DNA from: Burkholderiales bacterium | GTDB taxonomy: Bacteria; Pseudomonadota; Gammaproteobacteria; Burkholderiales; Burkholderiaceae_C | Assembly: GCA_016195825.1 (NCBI GenBank) | Contig: JACPYV010000161.1 | Location: 1 to 64,000, forward strand | DNA: 64,000 nt | Reading direction: 5' to 3' | Shown here: positions 7,903 to 15,094 of the stretch, piece by piece | Position numbering within the stretch: position 1 is the first letter of the stretch | How the letters are laid out: every line of letters starts with the position of its first letter | Position numbers and translations under genes: made by a program | The notes under the pieces: generated by a model | Seen by the model: only the letters and a program-made list of their open reading frames with translations | Told to the model about the DNA's origin: nothing | Database searches by the model: none

Positions 7903-9465
7903 TCAGACCGGGCGCCCGAGGGCCTTGGGGCGCATCCCCGCCAACATCAGCACGCCAAAATAGACGACCGCGCTGCCTGCCAGGCTGGCTGCCATGACCA
8001 GGGCCCGCTGCAGTTCGTGGTCGCCCAGCGCAATCCAGTCCAGTCGCGTGGCCAGTTGCCACTGCAGCAGACCCATGGCCACGCAACCCAGACCCACACG
8101 CAGGCCAAAGGCAAGCCAGCCGGGCTCGGGCCGGTAGCTGCCGAGCTTCGTCAACCCCCACAGCAGCCAGCTCGCATTCACCAGCGCACCCAGGCCGATG
8201 GACAAGGCCAGGCCCGCCACGCCGATCAAGGGCACGAAGACAAGGTTGAAGAGCTGGGTCAGGATCAGCACCGCCACGGCAATCCTGGCCGGCGTTCCCG
8301 TGTCCTGGCGGGCGTAGAAGCCGGGGGCCAGCACCTTGACCGCGATCAGGCCCAGCAGTCCCACGCCCCAGCCCATCACTGCCTGCGACGTGTGCATCAC
8401 ATCGGCGGCATGGAAGGCACCGCGGTGATACAGCACCGCCGTCAGCGGCTGCGCGAACACCAGCAGCGCGACGGCGCAAGGCAGCGCCAGCAGCATCACC
8501 ATGCGCAAGCCCCAGTCCAGCAGCCGGCTGTAGCGCCCCGTCTCGCCTGAGGCCTGCGCGGCGGAAAGCTGCGGCGTCAGCACAGCGCTGAGCGCCACGC
8601 CCAGCAAGCCAATGGGGAATTCCATCAGCCGGTCCGCGTAGTTCAGCCAGGAGGTCGCGCCCGAGCCCAGGTTGCTGGAGATCTGCGTGTTGATCATCAG
8701 CGACAGCTGCGACACGCCCACGCCCAGCAGCGCCGGGCCCATGTTCAGCAGCAGGCGGCCAACGCCCGGGTGGGCACGCGATTCGGACAGGCCGCGCCAG
8801 GTCCAGCGCAGCTTTGGCAGCATGCCGATGGCGCGCAATGCCGGCCACTGCACGACCAACTGCAAAACGCCACCCAGCATCACGCCCAGGGCCATCGCAT
8901 AGATGCCCGGGTAGCCAGCGCGCTCCAGCGGCTTGACCAGCGCCCAGCAGACGGCGATGGTGCTGAGATTCATCAGCACCGGCGTGGCCGCCGGCACGAC
9001 GAATCGCCGCCAAGTGTTCATGATGCCAGCCGACAGCGCCACCATGGACATGCAGGCGATGTACGGAAACATGAAACGGGTCATGACGACGGCGGCGTCG
9101 AATTCACGCGCCGGAAGGCCGGAACCCAGCAGCCACACCAGCAGCGGCGCACCCAGGATGCCCACCAGCGACGTGGCCACCAGGGCCCAGGCCAATACCG
9201 TGCCGACGGCGTCCACCAGGCGCTTGGTGGCCACGTCGCCGTCCGTCGCGCGGGTCGCCGCCAGCAGCGGCACGAAGGCCTGGGAGAACGCGCCTTCCGC
9301 CAGCAGACGGCGCAGCAGGTTGGGGATGCGAAAAGCGACGAGGAAGGCGTCGGTGAAGAAATTGGCGCCGAACAGCCCGGCCACCATTTGTTCACGAACG
9401 AGCCCGGTGATGCGCGAGGTCAGGGTGAGCAGGGAAATGGTCGACGCAGCGCGCAGCAGATTCAT
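7903..9465 (-). CDS. murJ: Lipid II flippase MurJ
   Basis: The 520-residue MOP-superfamily protein has about 14 hydrophobic helices and moves lipid II across the inner membrane for peptidoglycan synthesis. Diagnostic stretches include SRITGLVREQMVAGLFG at the N-terminus (carrying the conserved arginines), DAFLVAFRIPNLLRRL, GAFSQAFVPLL, and FPIGLLGVALSAVLTPQLS. The length agrees with the family. It is divergent from rpsT, with the rpsT promoter between them, an arrangement common in betaproteobacteria. Confidence 0.95.
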   Translation of the reverse strand: MNLLRAASTISLLTLTSRITGLVREQMVAGLFGANFFTDAFLVAFRIPNLLRRLLAEGAFSQAFVPLLAATRATDGDVATKRLVDAVGTVLAWALVATSLVGILGAPLLVWLLGSGLPAREFDAAVVMTRFMFPYIACMSMVALSAGIMNTWRRFVVPAATPVLMNLSTIAVCWALVKPLERAGYPGIYAMALGVMLGGVLQLVVQWPALRAIGMLPKLRWTWRGLSESRAHPGVGRLLLNMGPALLGVGVSQLSLMINTQISSNLGSGATSWLNYADRLMEFPIGLLGVALSAVLTPQLSAAQASGETGRYSRLLDWGLRMVMLLALPCAVALLVFAQPLTAVLYHRGAFHAADVMHTSQAVMGWGVGLLGLIAVKVLAPGFYARQDTGTPARIAVAVLILTQLFNLVFVPLIGVAGLALSIGLGALVNASWLLWGLTKLGSYRPEPGWLAFGLRVGLGCVAMGLLQWQLATRLDWIALGDHELQRALVMAASLAGSAVVYFGVLMLAGMRPKALGRPV

Positions 9466-9522
9466 GGCGCGGGATTATCTGTGCCGCCATTGAGGCCGAA
9501 TTCGAAACTCTGCGAGGGCACT

Positions 9523-9551
9523 TGGCTTTAAACCTGATTTCAGGCTATACT
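9523..9551 (+). promoter_or_regulatory. Sigma-70-type promoter of rpsT
   Basis: The hexamers TTGGCT (9523-9528) and TATACT (9546-9551) are separated by 17 bases, close to the sigma-70 consensus and in the only gap upstream of rpsT. Transcription would begin near 9558, about 28 bases before the start codon. Predicted by eye only. Confidence 0.7.
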
Positions 9552-9585
9552 CGTCGTCTTTGCACCAACTGGGTATAGATACAGC

Positions 9586-9882
9586 ATGGCAACCAGCTCC
9601 AAAGCCAAGAAGAAGACGGTTCGCCTGGCATCGGGCCGCAAACGCGCCCGCCAGGACGTCAAGCTCAACGCCGCCAACACGGCTCTGCGCTCCAAATTCC
9701 GCACGGTCGTCAAGAACGTGCAAAAGGCCGTGGTCGCGGGCGACAAGCCCAAGGCTGCTGAACTGTTCAAGGCTGCCCAGGCCGTGATCGACTCGGTCGC
9801 TGACAAGGGCATCTTCCACAAGAACAAGGCTGCTCGTCACAAGAGCCGCCTGTCCGCCAAGATCAAGGCGCTCGCCGCCTGA
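9586..9882 (+). CDS. rpsT: 30S ribosomal protein S20
   Basis: The 98-residue, strongly basic protein is bS20, which binds 16S rRNA in the small subunit. Diagnostic segments are [35 protein letters not shown] and [16 protein letters not shown]. Compared with enteric S20 it carries about ten extra basic residues at the N-terminus ([12 protein letters not shown]), a form I know from Burkholderiales, which supports the taxonomic placement. It is a single-gene unit bounded by its own promoter and terminator. Confidence 0.97.
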   Translation: MATSSKAKKKTVRLASGRKRARQDVKLNAANTALRSKFRTVVKNVQKAVVAGDKPKAAELFKAAQAVIDSVADKGIFHKNKAARHKSRLSAKIKALAA

Positions 9883-9909
9883 TTACAAATCCAGCTCTGG
9901 TGCAAGCAG

Positions 9910-9935
9910 AAGGCCCGCGAAAGCGGGCTTTTTGC
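9910..9935 (+). terminator. Rho-independent terminator of rpsT
   Basis: The stem GCCCGC / GCGGGC closes a GAAA tetraloop, is extended by weaker A-T pairs, and is followed by a run of T (CTTTTTGCTTT). It starts about 27 bases after the rpsT stop codon, so it very likely ends the rpsT transcript. Confidence 0.85.
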
Positions 9936-9939
9936 TTTG

Positions 9940-9960
9940 AGGCCCGCCCCGCGCGGGCCT
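9940..9960 (+). terminator. Second GC-rich hairpin downstream of rpsT
   Basis: AGGCCCGC and GCGGGCCT can pair around a 5-base loop, directly after the first terminator. The tail CTTGCATTTG is a poor T-run, so it could be a backup or a bidirectional terminator that also serves the hydrolase gene on the other strand. Its role is uncertain. Confidence 0.45.
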
Positions 9961-9987
9961 CTTGCATTTGGGCTGTCCATTCTTCGC

Positions 9988-10063
9988 GGGCCGCCCCAAG
10001 CCGGCTCGCCAAGGCGATGAGCTCGCGACTCAATGCCAAAAGCATCGCCGCCCCCTCAGGGGC
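9988..10063 (+). repeat. Dispersed repeat, copy A
   Basis: A roughly 76-bp GC-rich element starting GGGCCGCCCCAAGCC and ending near CCCCCTCAGGGGC. By eye it matches most positions of the inverted segment at 20743-20820, including the shared blocks AGGCGATG and GCATCGCCG. It fills the gap up to the stop codon of the hydrolase gene. Its internal complementarity suggests an RNA-hairpin-forming intergenic repeat. Confidence 0.65.
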
Positions 10064-10066
10064 CGG

Positions 10067-10951
10067 TCAATGCCACTCCCCCGGCCCGACGCCCTGGATG
10101 CTGCGATCACGCAGCCACTCCGCCACGGCGCGGGCGACCCACTGGGGATCGTCCAGCGGCAGGTCATGCCCGGCCTTGGTGTGCAGACGCAAGGGCGCGC
10201 CCCAGGCACGGCTGATGGCCTGGGAGCAGTGCCAGTCGACCAAGCCGTCCGCCTTGCTGCACAGCAGCAGCATCGGCGCGGCCGGTCGGGTGCGGCTGGC
10301 GCGGTAGCGCACGCTGGCCAGCAGCTGGCGTGCGGTGTTGCGCACACCCAGCGGGTGCTGGCGCTGCAGCTCCAGCCAGCGGTCGATGACCGCCTGCGCC
10401 GGCGTCAGCCGCGTCGTCAGGCTAAGCACGCGCTCCTCGCGCATGCGGGCGCTGAAGCGGCTCAATGACAGCAGCAGCAGCCCCAGGTAATTCAGCGGAC
10501 GCGGCTTGCGGAACAGTTCGCTGAATGGGCGCAGGCTGGGGTTGATCAGCACGCCGGCCTCGATCTGGTCTGGATAGCGATTGGCCCAGTCGCTCAGAAC
10601 CGCCACGCCCAGCGACATACCAACCAGCGACACCGGCCCCGTCACGCCGCGGCGCTGCAGCTCGACGCGGCAGGCGTCGACGATGGCCGATACCTGCGTC
10701 GGGCTGACCTGCCGGCGCTGCGTGCCTGTGCCGGGCAGATCTAGCATCAACAGCTCGGAGGAAGGTTGCAGCGCGCGCAGCTCGCGCAACAGATGTTCGG
10801 GGAACACGCCCCAGTGGCCGCTCTCGCGCGACAGGCCGCGCAGCAACACCCAGACCGGTGCAGACGGACGCGGCGCCGGCACCTGCGCCAGGGCAGGCGC
10901 ATTGAGCGACGGGTCTGCTGCACCAGTGGCAGGGCTGAGGTTCATCGGCAT
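10067..10951 (-). CDS. Alpha/beta-fold hydrolase
   Basis: The 294-residue protein shows an alpha/beta hydrolase layout: an oxyanion region VLLRGLSRESGHWG, a strand-turn-helix nucleophile elbow LVGMSLGVAVLSDW with the serine near residue 138, a likely acid aspartate in LLLCSKADGLVDWHCS near residue 240, and the base histidine in KAGHDLPLDDPQW near residue 266. There is no convincing signal peptide; the first 30 residues are proline/alanine-rich and the start could be further in. The substrate is unknown. Confidence 0.82.
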   Translation of the reverse strand: MPMNLSPATGAADPSLNAPALAQVPAPRPSAPVWVLLRGLSRESGHWGVFPEHLLRELRALQPSSELLMLDLPGTGTQRRQVSPTQVSAIVDACRVELQRRGVTGPVSLVGMSLGVAVLSDWANRYPDQIEAGVLINPSLRPFSELFRKPRPLNYLGLLLLSLSRFSARMREERVLSLTTRLTPAQAVIDRWLELQRQHPLGVRNTARQLLASVRYRASRTRPAAPMLLLCSKADGLVDWHCSQAISRAWGAPLRLHTKAGHDLPLDDPQWVARAVAEWLRDRSIQGVGPGEWH

Positions 10952-11027
10952 GTTTCCAAACGTTGCCGGCGAGGATAACGGCCTGCCGCGCCCGCGGCTC
11001 TCGGGAATGTCGCTAAGGCGTGGGAAA

Positions 11028-11366
11028 TCAGACGCCCGGCTTGCCTTCAGTTCCGTCCGGCAGCAGACAAGCGTCCGCCACCTGGAGGTTGTTGTCGCGT
11101 GCGAAGTTCATGACGAAGTCCCAGGCCATCGGTTCCAGGCGCCGGAGTTCTTCATTGACGATGACGCACTTCACGCCGTTGATGACGGTGGGCACGCACA
11201 GCGGCGAGTAGCCGATGTGGGCACCGATGCCGGGTCGCATGCCGCCGGGCCGAAAGCATGACATCGCGCCGGCCAGTCGCTCGGCCCAATCGCTGGGGCG
11301 GAAGGTGCGTCCGTCCAAGGTCACACCTTGGATGAAGACTTCACGCGGCGAGGGGGCAACGGTCAT
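11028..11366 (-). CDS. DUF3579 domain-containing protein
   Basis: I start this at 11366 (MTVAPSPREVFIQGVTLDGR), giving 112 residues, because the family begins at about this point; the longer 175-residue ORF would run across the argD promoter region into argD. Family features are FRPSDWAERLAGAMSCF, the glycine-rich IGYSPLCVPTVINGVKCVIV, and the DFVMNFARDNNLQV segment. DUF3579 is a betaproteobacterial family of unknown function usually encoded divergently from argD, as here. No membrane segments are visible. Confidence 0.86.
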   Translation of the reverse strand: MTVAPSPREVFIQGVTLDGRTFRPSDWAERLAGAMSCFRPGGMRPGIGAHIGYSPLCVPTVINGVKCVIVNEELRRLEPMAWDFVMNFARDNNLQVADACLLPDGTEGKPGV

Positions 11367-11517
11367 GGACAGGGAGGCTTCGCGGTACAGCGGAGCTCCG
11401 CTGCCAAAGACTGCTATTGTGCCTCGGCGCGGGCCCATCTGCTGCGGCGCAGCAAATGTCACCGCGCGGACTCTAGAATCAAAAGTCCACTTTTTCTCAA
11501 CCCTCTGCGGAGACCCG

Positions 11518-12723
11518 ATGAACGCTGTCCCCTCCTCGTCCGAGCCCCATGTCATGCCGACCTATGGCCGCCTGCCCGTTGCGCTTTCGCACGGCCAGGG
11601 CTGCTGGGTCTGGGACACGACGGGCCGACGACTGCTGGACGGGCTGGGCGGCATCGCGGTCAACACATTGGGGCACAACCATCCGCGCCTGGTGCCGGCA
11701 CTGCAGGACCAGGTCGCCAAGCTCATCCACACGAGCAACTATTACCTCGTGCCGCTGCAGGAGCAGCTCGCCGCCAAGCTCTGCGAGATTTCGGGCCTGG
11801 CGAACGTCTTCTTCTGCAACAGCGGGCTGGAGGCCAACGAGGCGGCACTGAAGATCGCGCGCAAGTTCGGACATGACCGCGGCAACACCTCGCCGGAGAT
11901 CCTGGTTTTCGAGGGCGCCTTCCACGGCCGCTCGATCGCGACGCTGTCCGCCACGGCCAACCCCAAGATCCAGGCCGGCTTCGCGCCGCTGGTGCCGGGC
12001 TTCGTGCGCGTGCCGCTGAATGATGTTGCCGCCGTCGAGGCCGCGCCGGACGCCCATCCCAACATCACGGCCATCTTCCTGGAGACCATCCAGGGCGAAG
12101 GCGGCATCAACCCGGCCCGCATCGAGTTCCTGCAGGCGCTGCGCCGTGTCTGCGCCGCGCGCGACCTGCTGCTGATGCTGGACGAAGTGCAGTGCGGCAT
12201 CGGCCGCACCGGCAAGTGGTTCGCTCACCAGTGGGCGGGCATCCAGCCGGACGTGATGCCGCTGGCCAAGGGCCTGGGCTCGGGCGTGCCCATCGGTGCG
12301 GTCGTCTGCGGCCCGCGGGCGGCGGGCGTGCTGAAGGCTGGCAACCACGGCACCACCTTTGGCGGCAACCCGCTGGCCATGCGCGCCGGCGTCGAGACGC
12401 TGACCATCATGCAGGAGGACGGCCTGCTGGCCAACGCCGAGGCCGTGGGTGCCACGCTGCGCGGTGCGCTGGCCGAGGGTCTGGCCGGTGTCCAGGGCGT
12501 CGTGGAGATCCGCGGCCAGGGCCTGATGCTGGGCATCGAGCTGGACCGCCCGGCTGGCGCGCTGCTGACGCAGAGCCTGGATGCGGGCCTGCTGATCAGC
12601 GTGACCGCCGACCGCGTCGTGCGCCTGCTGCCGCCGCTGATCCTGACGCATGAAGAGGCCCGCGAGATCGCTGCACGCCTGGTGCCGCTGATCAAGGCCT
12701 TGCTGGCCCAGCCCAAGCCATGA
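11518..12723 (+). CDS. argD: Acetylornithine/succinyldiaminopimelate aminotransferase
   Basis: A class III PLP-dependent aminotransferase of arginine (and possibly lysine) biosynthesis. I chose ATG 11518 (401 residues) over the 502-residue ORF because family members begin near VMPTYGRLPVALSHGQG. Visible motifs are the glycine/asparagine-rich FFCNSGLEANEAALKIAR near residue 100, LMLDEVQCGIGRTGKWF near residue 220, and the PLP lysine in LAKGLGSGVPIGAVV near residue 250. The stop overlaps the argF start as ATGA, so the pair is an operon. Confidence 0.95.
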   Translation: MNAVPSSSEPHVMPTYGRLPVALSHGQGCWVWDTTGRRLLDGLGGIAVNTLGHNHPRLVPALQDQVAKLIHTSNYYLVPLQEQLAAKLCEISGLANVFFCNSGLEANEAALKIARKFGHDRGNTSPEILVFEGAFHGRSIATLSATANPKIQAGFAPLVPGFVRVPLNDVAAVEAAPDAHPNITAIFLETIQGEGGINPARIEFLQALRRVCAARDLLLMLDEVQCGIGRTGKWFAHQWAGIQPDVMPLAKGLGSGVPIGAVVCGPRAAGVLKAGNHGTTFGGNPLAMRAGVETLTIMQEDGLLANAEAVGATLRGALAEGLAGVQGVVEIRGQGLMLGIELDRPAGALLTQSLDAGLLISVTADRVVRLLPPLILTHEEAREIAARLVPLIKALLAQPKP

Positions 12724-13682
12724 AGCCGGGAGATGGACTGATTCGCCACTACCTGCAGTTCAAGGACCTGCGTGCCGAGGAGTACGCCCACCTGTTCGAC
12801 CGCGCCGGCATCATCAAGCGCCGCTTCAAGAACTACGAGAAGTACCAGCCGCTGCAGGACCGCACGCTGGCGATGATCTTCGAGAAGGCCAGCACGCGCA
12901 CCCGCGTCAGCTTCGAGGCGGGCATGTACCAGATGGGCGGCTCAGTCGTGCACCTGACGACTGGCGATAGCCAGCTGGGCCGCGCCGAGCCGGTGGAGGA
13001 CTCGGCGCGCGTCATCAGCCGCATGGTCGACATTGTCATGATCCGCACCTTCGAGCAGCGCAAGATCGAGACGTTCGCGGCGCACTCGCGCGTGCCGGTC
13101 ATCAACGGGCTGACCAACGAGTACCACCCCTGCCAGATCCTGGCCGACCTGTTCACCTTCATCGAGAACCGCGGCATGGACCGGCGCGGCGCCATCGACA
13201 TGGACTGCCTGAAGGGCCGGGTCGTGGCCTGGGTGGGTGACGGCAACAACATGGCCAACACCTGGCTGCAGGCGGCGGAGATCCTGGGCTTCACTGTGCA
13301 TGTCAGCACGCCCAGCGGCTACGGCGTCGATCCGGCGGTGGCGGGTGTGAAGGACAGCAGTTGCTACAAGGTCTTTAAGGACCCACGCGAGGCCTGCGTG
13401 GGCGCCGACCTGGTGACCACCGACGTCTGGACCAGCATGGGCTACGAGGCTGAGAACGAGGCTCGCAAGGCCGCGTTCGCCGATTGGTGCGTGGACCGCG
13501 ACATGATGGCCCGCGCCAAGCCGGACGCCCTCTTCATGCACTGCCTGCCAGCGCACCGCGGCGAAGAGGTGGCAGCGGACGTCATCGACGGGCCGCAGTC
13601 GGTGGTCTGGGACGAAGCGGAGAACCGCATGCATGTACAGAAGGCCCTCATGGAGTACCTGCTGCTCGGCCGGATCGGCTGA
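12720..13682 (+). CDS. argF: Ornithine carbamoyltransferase
   Basis: The enzyme condenses ornithine and carbamoyl phosphate to citrulline. The 320-residue protein has the carbamoyl-phosphate motif STRTRVSFE near residue 59, YHPCQILADLFTF near residue 138, the ornithine loop region VAWVGDGNNMANTW, and the C-terminal MHCLPAHRGEEV. It begins inside the argD stop codon and is followed by a strong terminator, making argD-argF a defined two-gene unit. Confidence 0.96.
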   Translation: MKPGDGLIRHYLQFKDLRAEEYAHLFDRAGIIKRRFKNYEKYQPLQDRTLAMIFEKASTRTRVSFEAGMYQMGGSVVHLTTGDSQLGRAEPVEDSARVISRMVDIVMIRTFEQRKIETFAAHSRVPVINGLTNEYHPCQILADLFTFIENRGMDRRGAIDMDCLKGRVVAWVGDGNNMANTWLQAAEILGFTVHVSTPSGYGVDPAVAGVKDSSCYKVFKDPREACVGADLVTTDVWTSMGYEAENEARKAAFADWCVDRDMMARAKPDALFMHCLPAHRGEEVAADVIDGPQSVVWDEAENRMHVQKALMEYLLLGRIG

Positions 13683-13701
13683 ACGGATTCAGCACCCACG
13701 A

Positions 13702-13733
13702 AAAAGCCGGCTGCCTGCAGCCGGCTTTTCTTT
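13702..13733 (+). terminator. Rho-independent terminator after argF
   Basis: AAAAGCCGGCTG and CAGCCGGCTTTT form a long perfect stem around a short loop, followed by CTTTT. It begins about 20 bases after the argF stop. Because A-runs flank the left arm, it can also terminate the convergent PEP-CTERM gene on the minus strand. Confidence 0.93.
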
Positions 13734-13747
13734 TGGGTCCTTGCCGA

Positions 13748-14344
13748 TCAGCCGCGACGGCGGCGGGCCAGCAGCAGCGCACCGCCAGCCAGCAGCAGCG
13801 CGACGCTGGTGGGTTCCGGCACGGCGGCGATGTTGTCCAGGCCGACCAGGTTGGCGGTGCCGGTCAGGTCGAAGGACTTGGCGGTGCCGCTGAAGCTCAG
13901 CACGGCCTTGTTCCAGGCCGAGTAATCGGCCGAATTGGCGTTCAGGCTGATCGTGCCCAGCAGCGTGCCGGTGCCATTCAGGCCGGAGTACGCCTTGATC
14001 GCGCCGGTCACGGCTTCAGGCGACGAGTAGAAGAAGCTCAGGCCACCGCTGACGCCGGCGGCGACGTTCATGTAGGCGGTCGTGTTGGTGACGCCGTCCA
14101 GCTGCACGAAGGCCGTGCCCAGCATCGACGGCGCGCTGGCGTAATAGGCGCCGTTGGCCAGGTTGCCCAGGCCGTCGTTGTTAGACACGCCCAGCACGTT
14201 GGTGAAGGTCACGCCGTCGGCGGCGTAGGTGTCGGCGACATCGGTGCCGTAGATCCAGCTCTTTTCGAAGTCGACGGACAAGGGGGCGGCGGCGAAAGCC
14301 GGCGATGCGAGGCCGAGGGCCAGGGCGAGGGTGGCGAGCTTCAT
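13748..14344 (-). CDS. PEP-CTERM sorting domain protein
   Basis: A 198-residue exported protein with a signal peptide (MKLATLALALGLASPAFAA) and a C-terminal PEP-CTERM signal: VPEPTSVALLLAGGALLLARRRRG, i.e. the PEP motif, a membrane helix and an arginine cluster. Such proteins are processed by an exosortase (EpsH/XrtA type), whose gene is not in the window. The middle (residues about 25-170) is a serine/glycine/asparagine-rich beta-type domain with no catalytic motif visible. A GGAG lies 8 bases before the start. Confidence 0.88.
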   Translation of the reverse strand: MKLATLALALGLASPAFAAAPLSVDFEKSWIYGTDVADTYAADGVTFTNVLGVSNNDGLGNLANGAYYASAPSMLGTAFVQLDGVTNTTAYMNVAAGVSGGLSFFYSSPEAVTGAIKAYSGLNGTGTLLGTISLNANSADYSAWNKAVLSFSGTAKSFDLTGTANLVGLDNIAAVPEPTSVALLLAGGALLLARRRRG

Positions 14345-14532
14345 CGAGTGAACTCCAGAGCTTGAGGTGTTGGAGCGGCGGGGCCGCGGCGTCTTGGTCG
14401 GAGGCGGAGTGTGGTGAGCAATGACGACAGCCGCGTGACGCCTCCAAGGCAGATCCGGGCCGGACGGCGCGCGTCACGCCGCTGTCACCGGCGCCTGCGA
14501 TGGTCTATGCCCCCCCGTCTGTACTGCGCCGC

Positions 14533-14982
14533 ATGACCACCCCTTCCCTGCTCCGCCGCCAGCTGTTGATCGCCCTCGGTACGGCAGGCCTGGCCCGCCC
14601 GGCACGCGCCTGCGAGTTCTTCAGCAGCCACCTGCGCATCTGGCACCCCTGGACACGGGCCACGCGCGTCAACGCCGAGACAGCCGTGCTTTGCATGCGC
14701 TTCGACGAGGTCCAGAAAACGGACCGCCTGATCGGCATCGAGACCCCCGTAGCCAGGGGGGCCAGGCTGGCGGGGCCGGCTGCGCCGACGGCCACGCAAG
14801 ACCTGTCACTGCTGATCCCGGCCGGCGAGACGCTGACGCTCGCCGAGGACGGCCTCTACATCGAGCTGCTGGACCTGCAACAGCCACTGCAGATCGGCCG
14901 CAGCTTCCCGCTGCGTCTGATCTTCGAGTCCGCCGAACCGGTCAACGCGATGCTCAACGTCGACTACGCCGGCCTGCGTTGA
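14533..14982 (+). CDS. PCuAC copper-chaperone-fold protein lacking usual copper ligands
   Basis: I start at ATG 14533, giving 149 residues with an N-terminal export signal (LLRRQLLIALGTAGLARPARA, with a twin-arginine-like RR). The rest follows the PCuAC pattern: HPWTRAT, TDRLIGIETPVA, LLIPAGETLTLAEDGLYIELLDLQQPL, then FPLRLIFE. In copper-binding PCuAC proteins the central block carries histidine and methionine ligands; here the HxMxxGL-type segment reads YIELLDL, so copper binding by the normal site is unlikely. It is directly upstream of the metallohydrolase gene. The fold call is moderate; the function is unknown. Confidence 0.6.
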   Translation: MTTPSLLRRQLLIALGTAGLARPARACEFFSSHLRIWHPWTRATRVNAETAVLCMRFDEVQKTDRLIGIETPVARGARLAGPAAPTATQDLSLLIPAGETLTLAEDGLYIELLDLQQPLQIGRSFPLRLIFESAEPVNAMLNVDYAGLR

Positions 14983-15094
14983 AGCCCGGCGGTTCGGCCC
15001 ATTCCGCGTCGCATTGCCGTCACGCCAGGGTCACGCCCGCTTCCTAGCATCCGCCCCGTTTCAAGCCCTTCCAACAAGCCCTGGAGCCGCACCC

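Noticed and set aside
11215-11517. In-frame upstream extension of argD (502-residue ORF) and the overlapping 175-residue form of DUF3579
   Set aside because: Both would run through the divergent promoter region and add residues absent from either family; internal ATGs at 11518 and 11366 match family N-termini.
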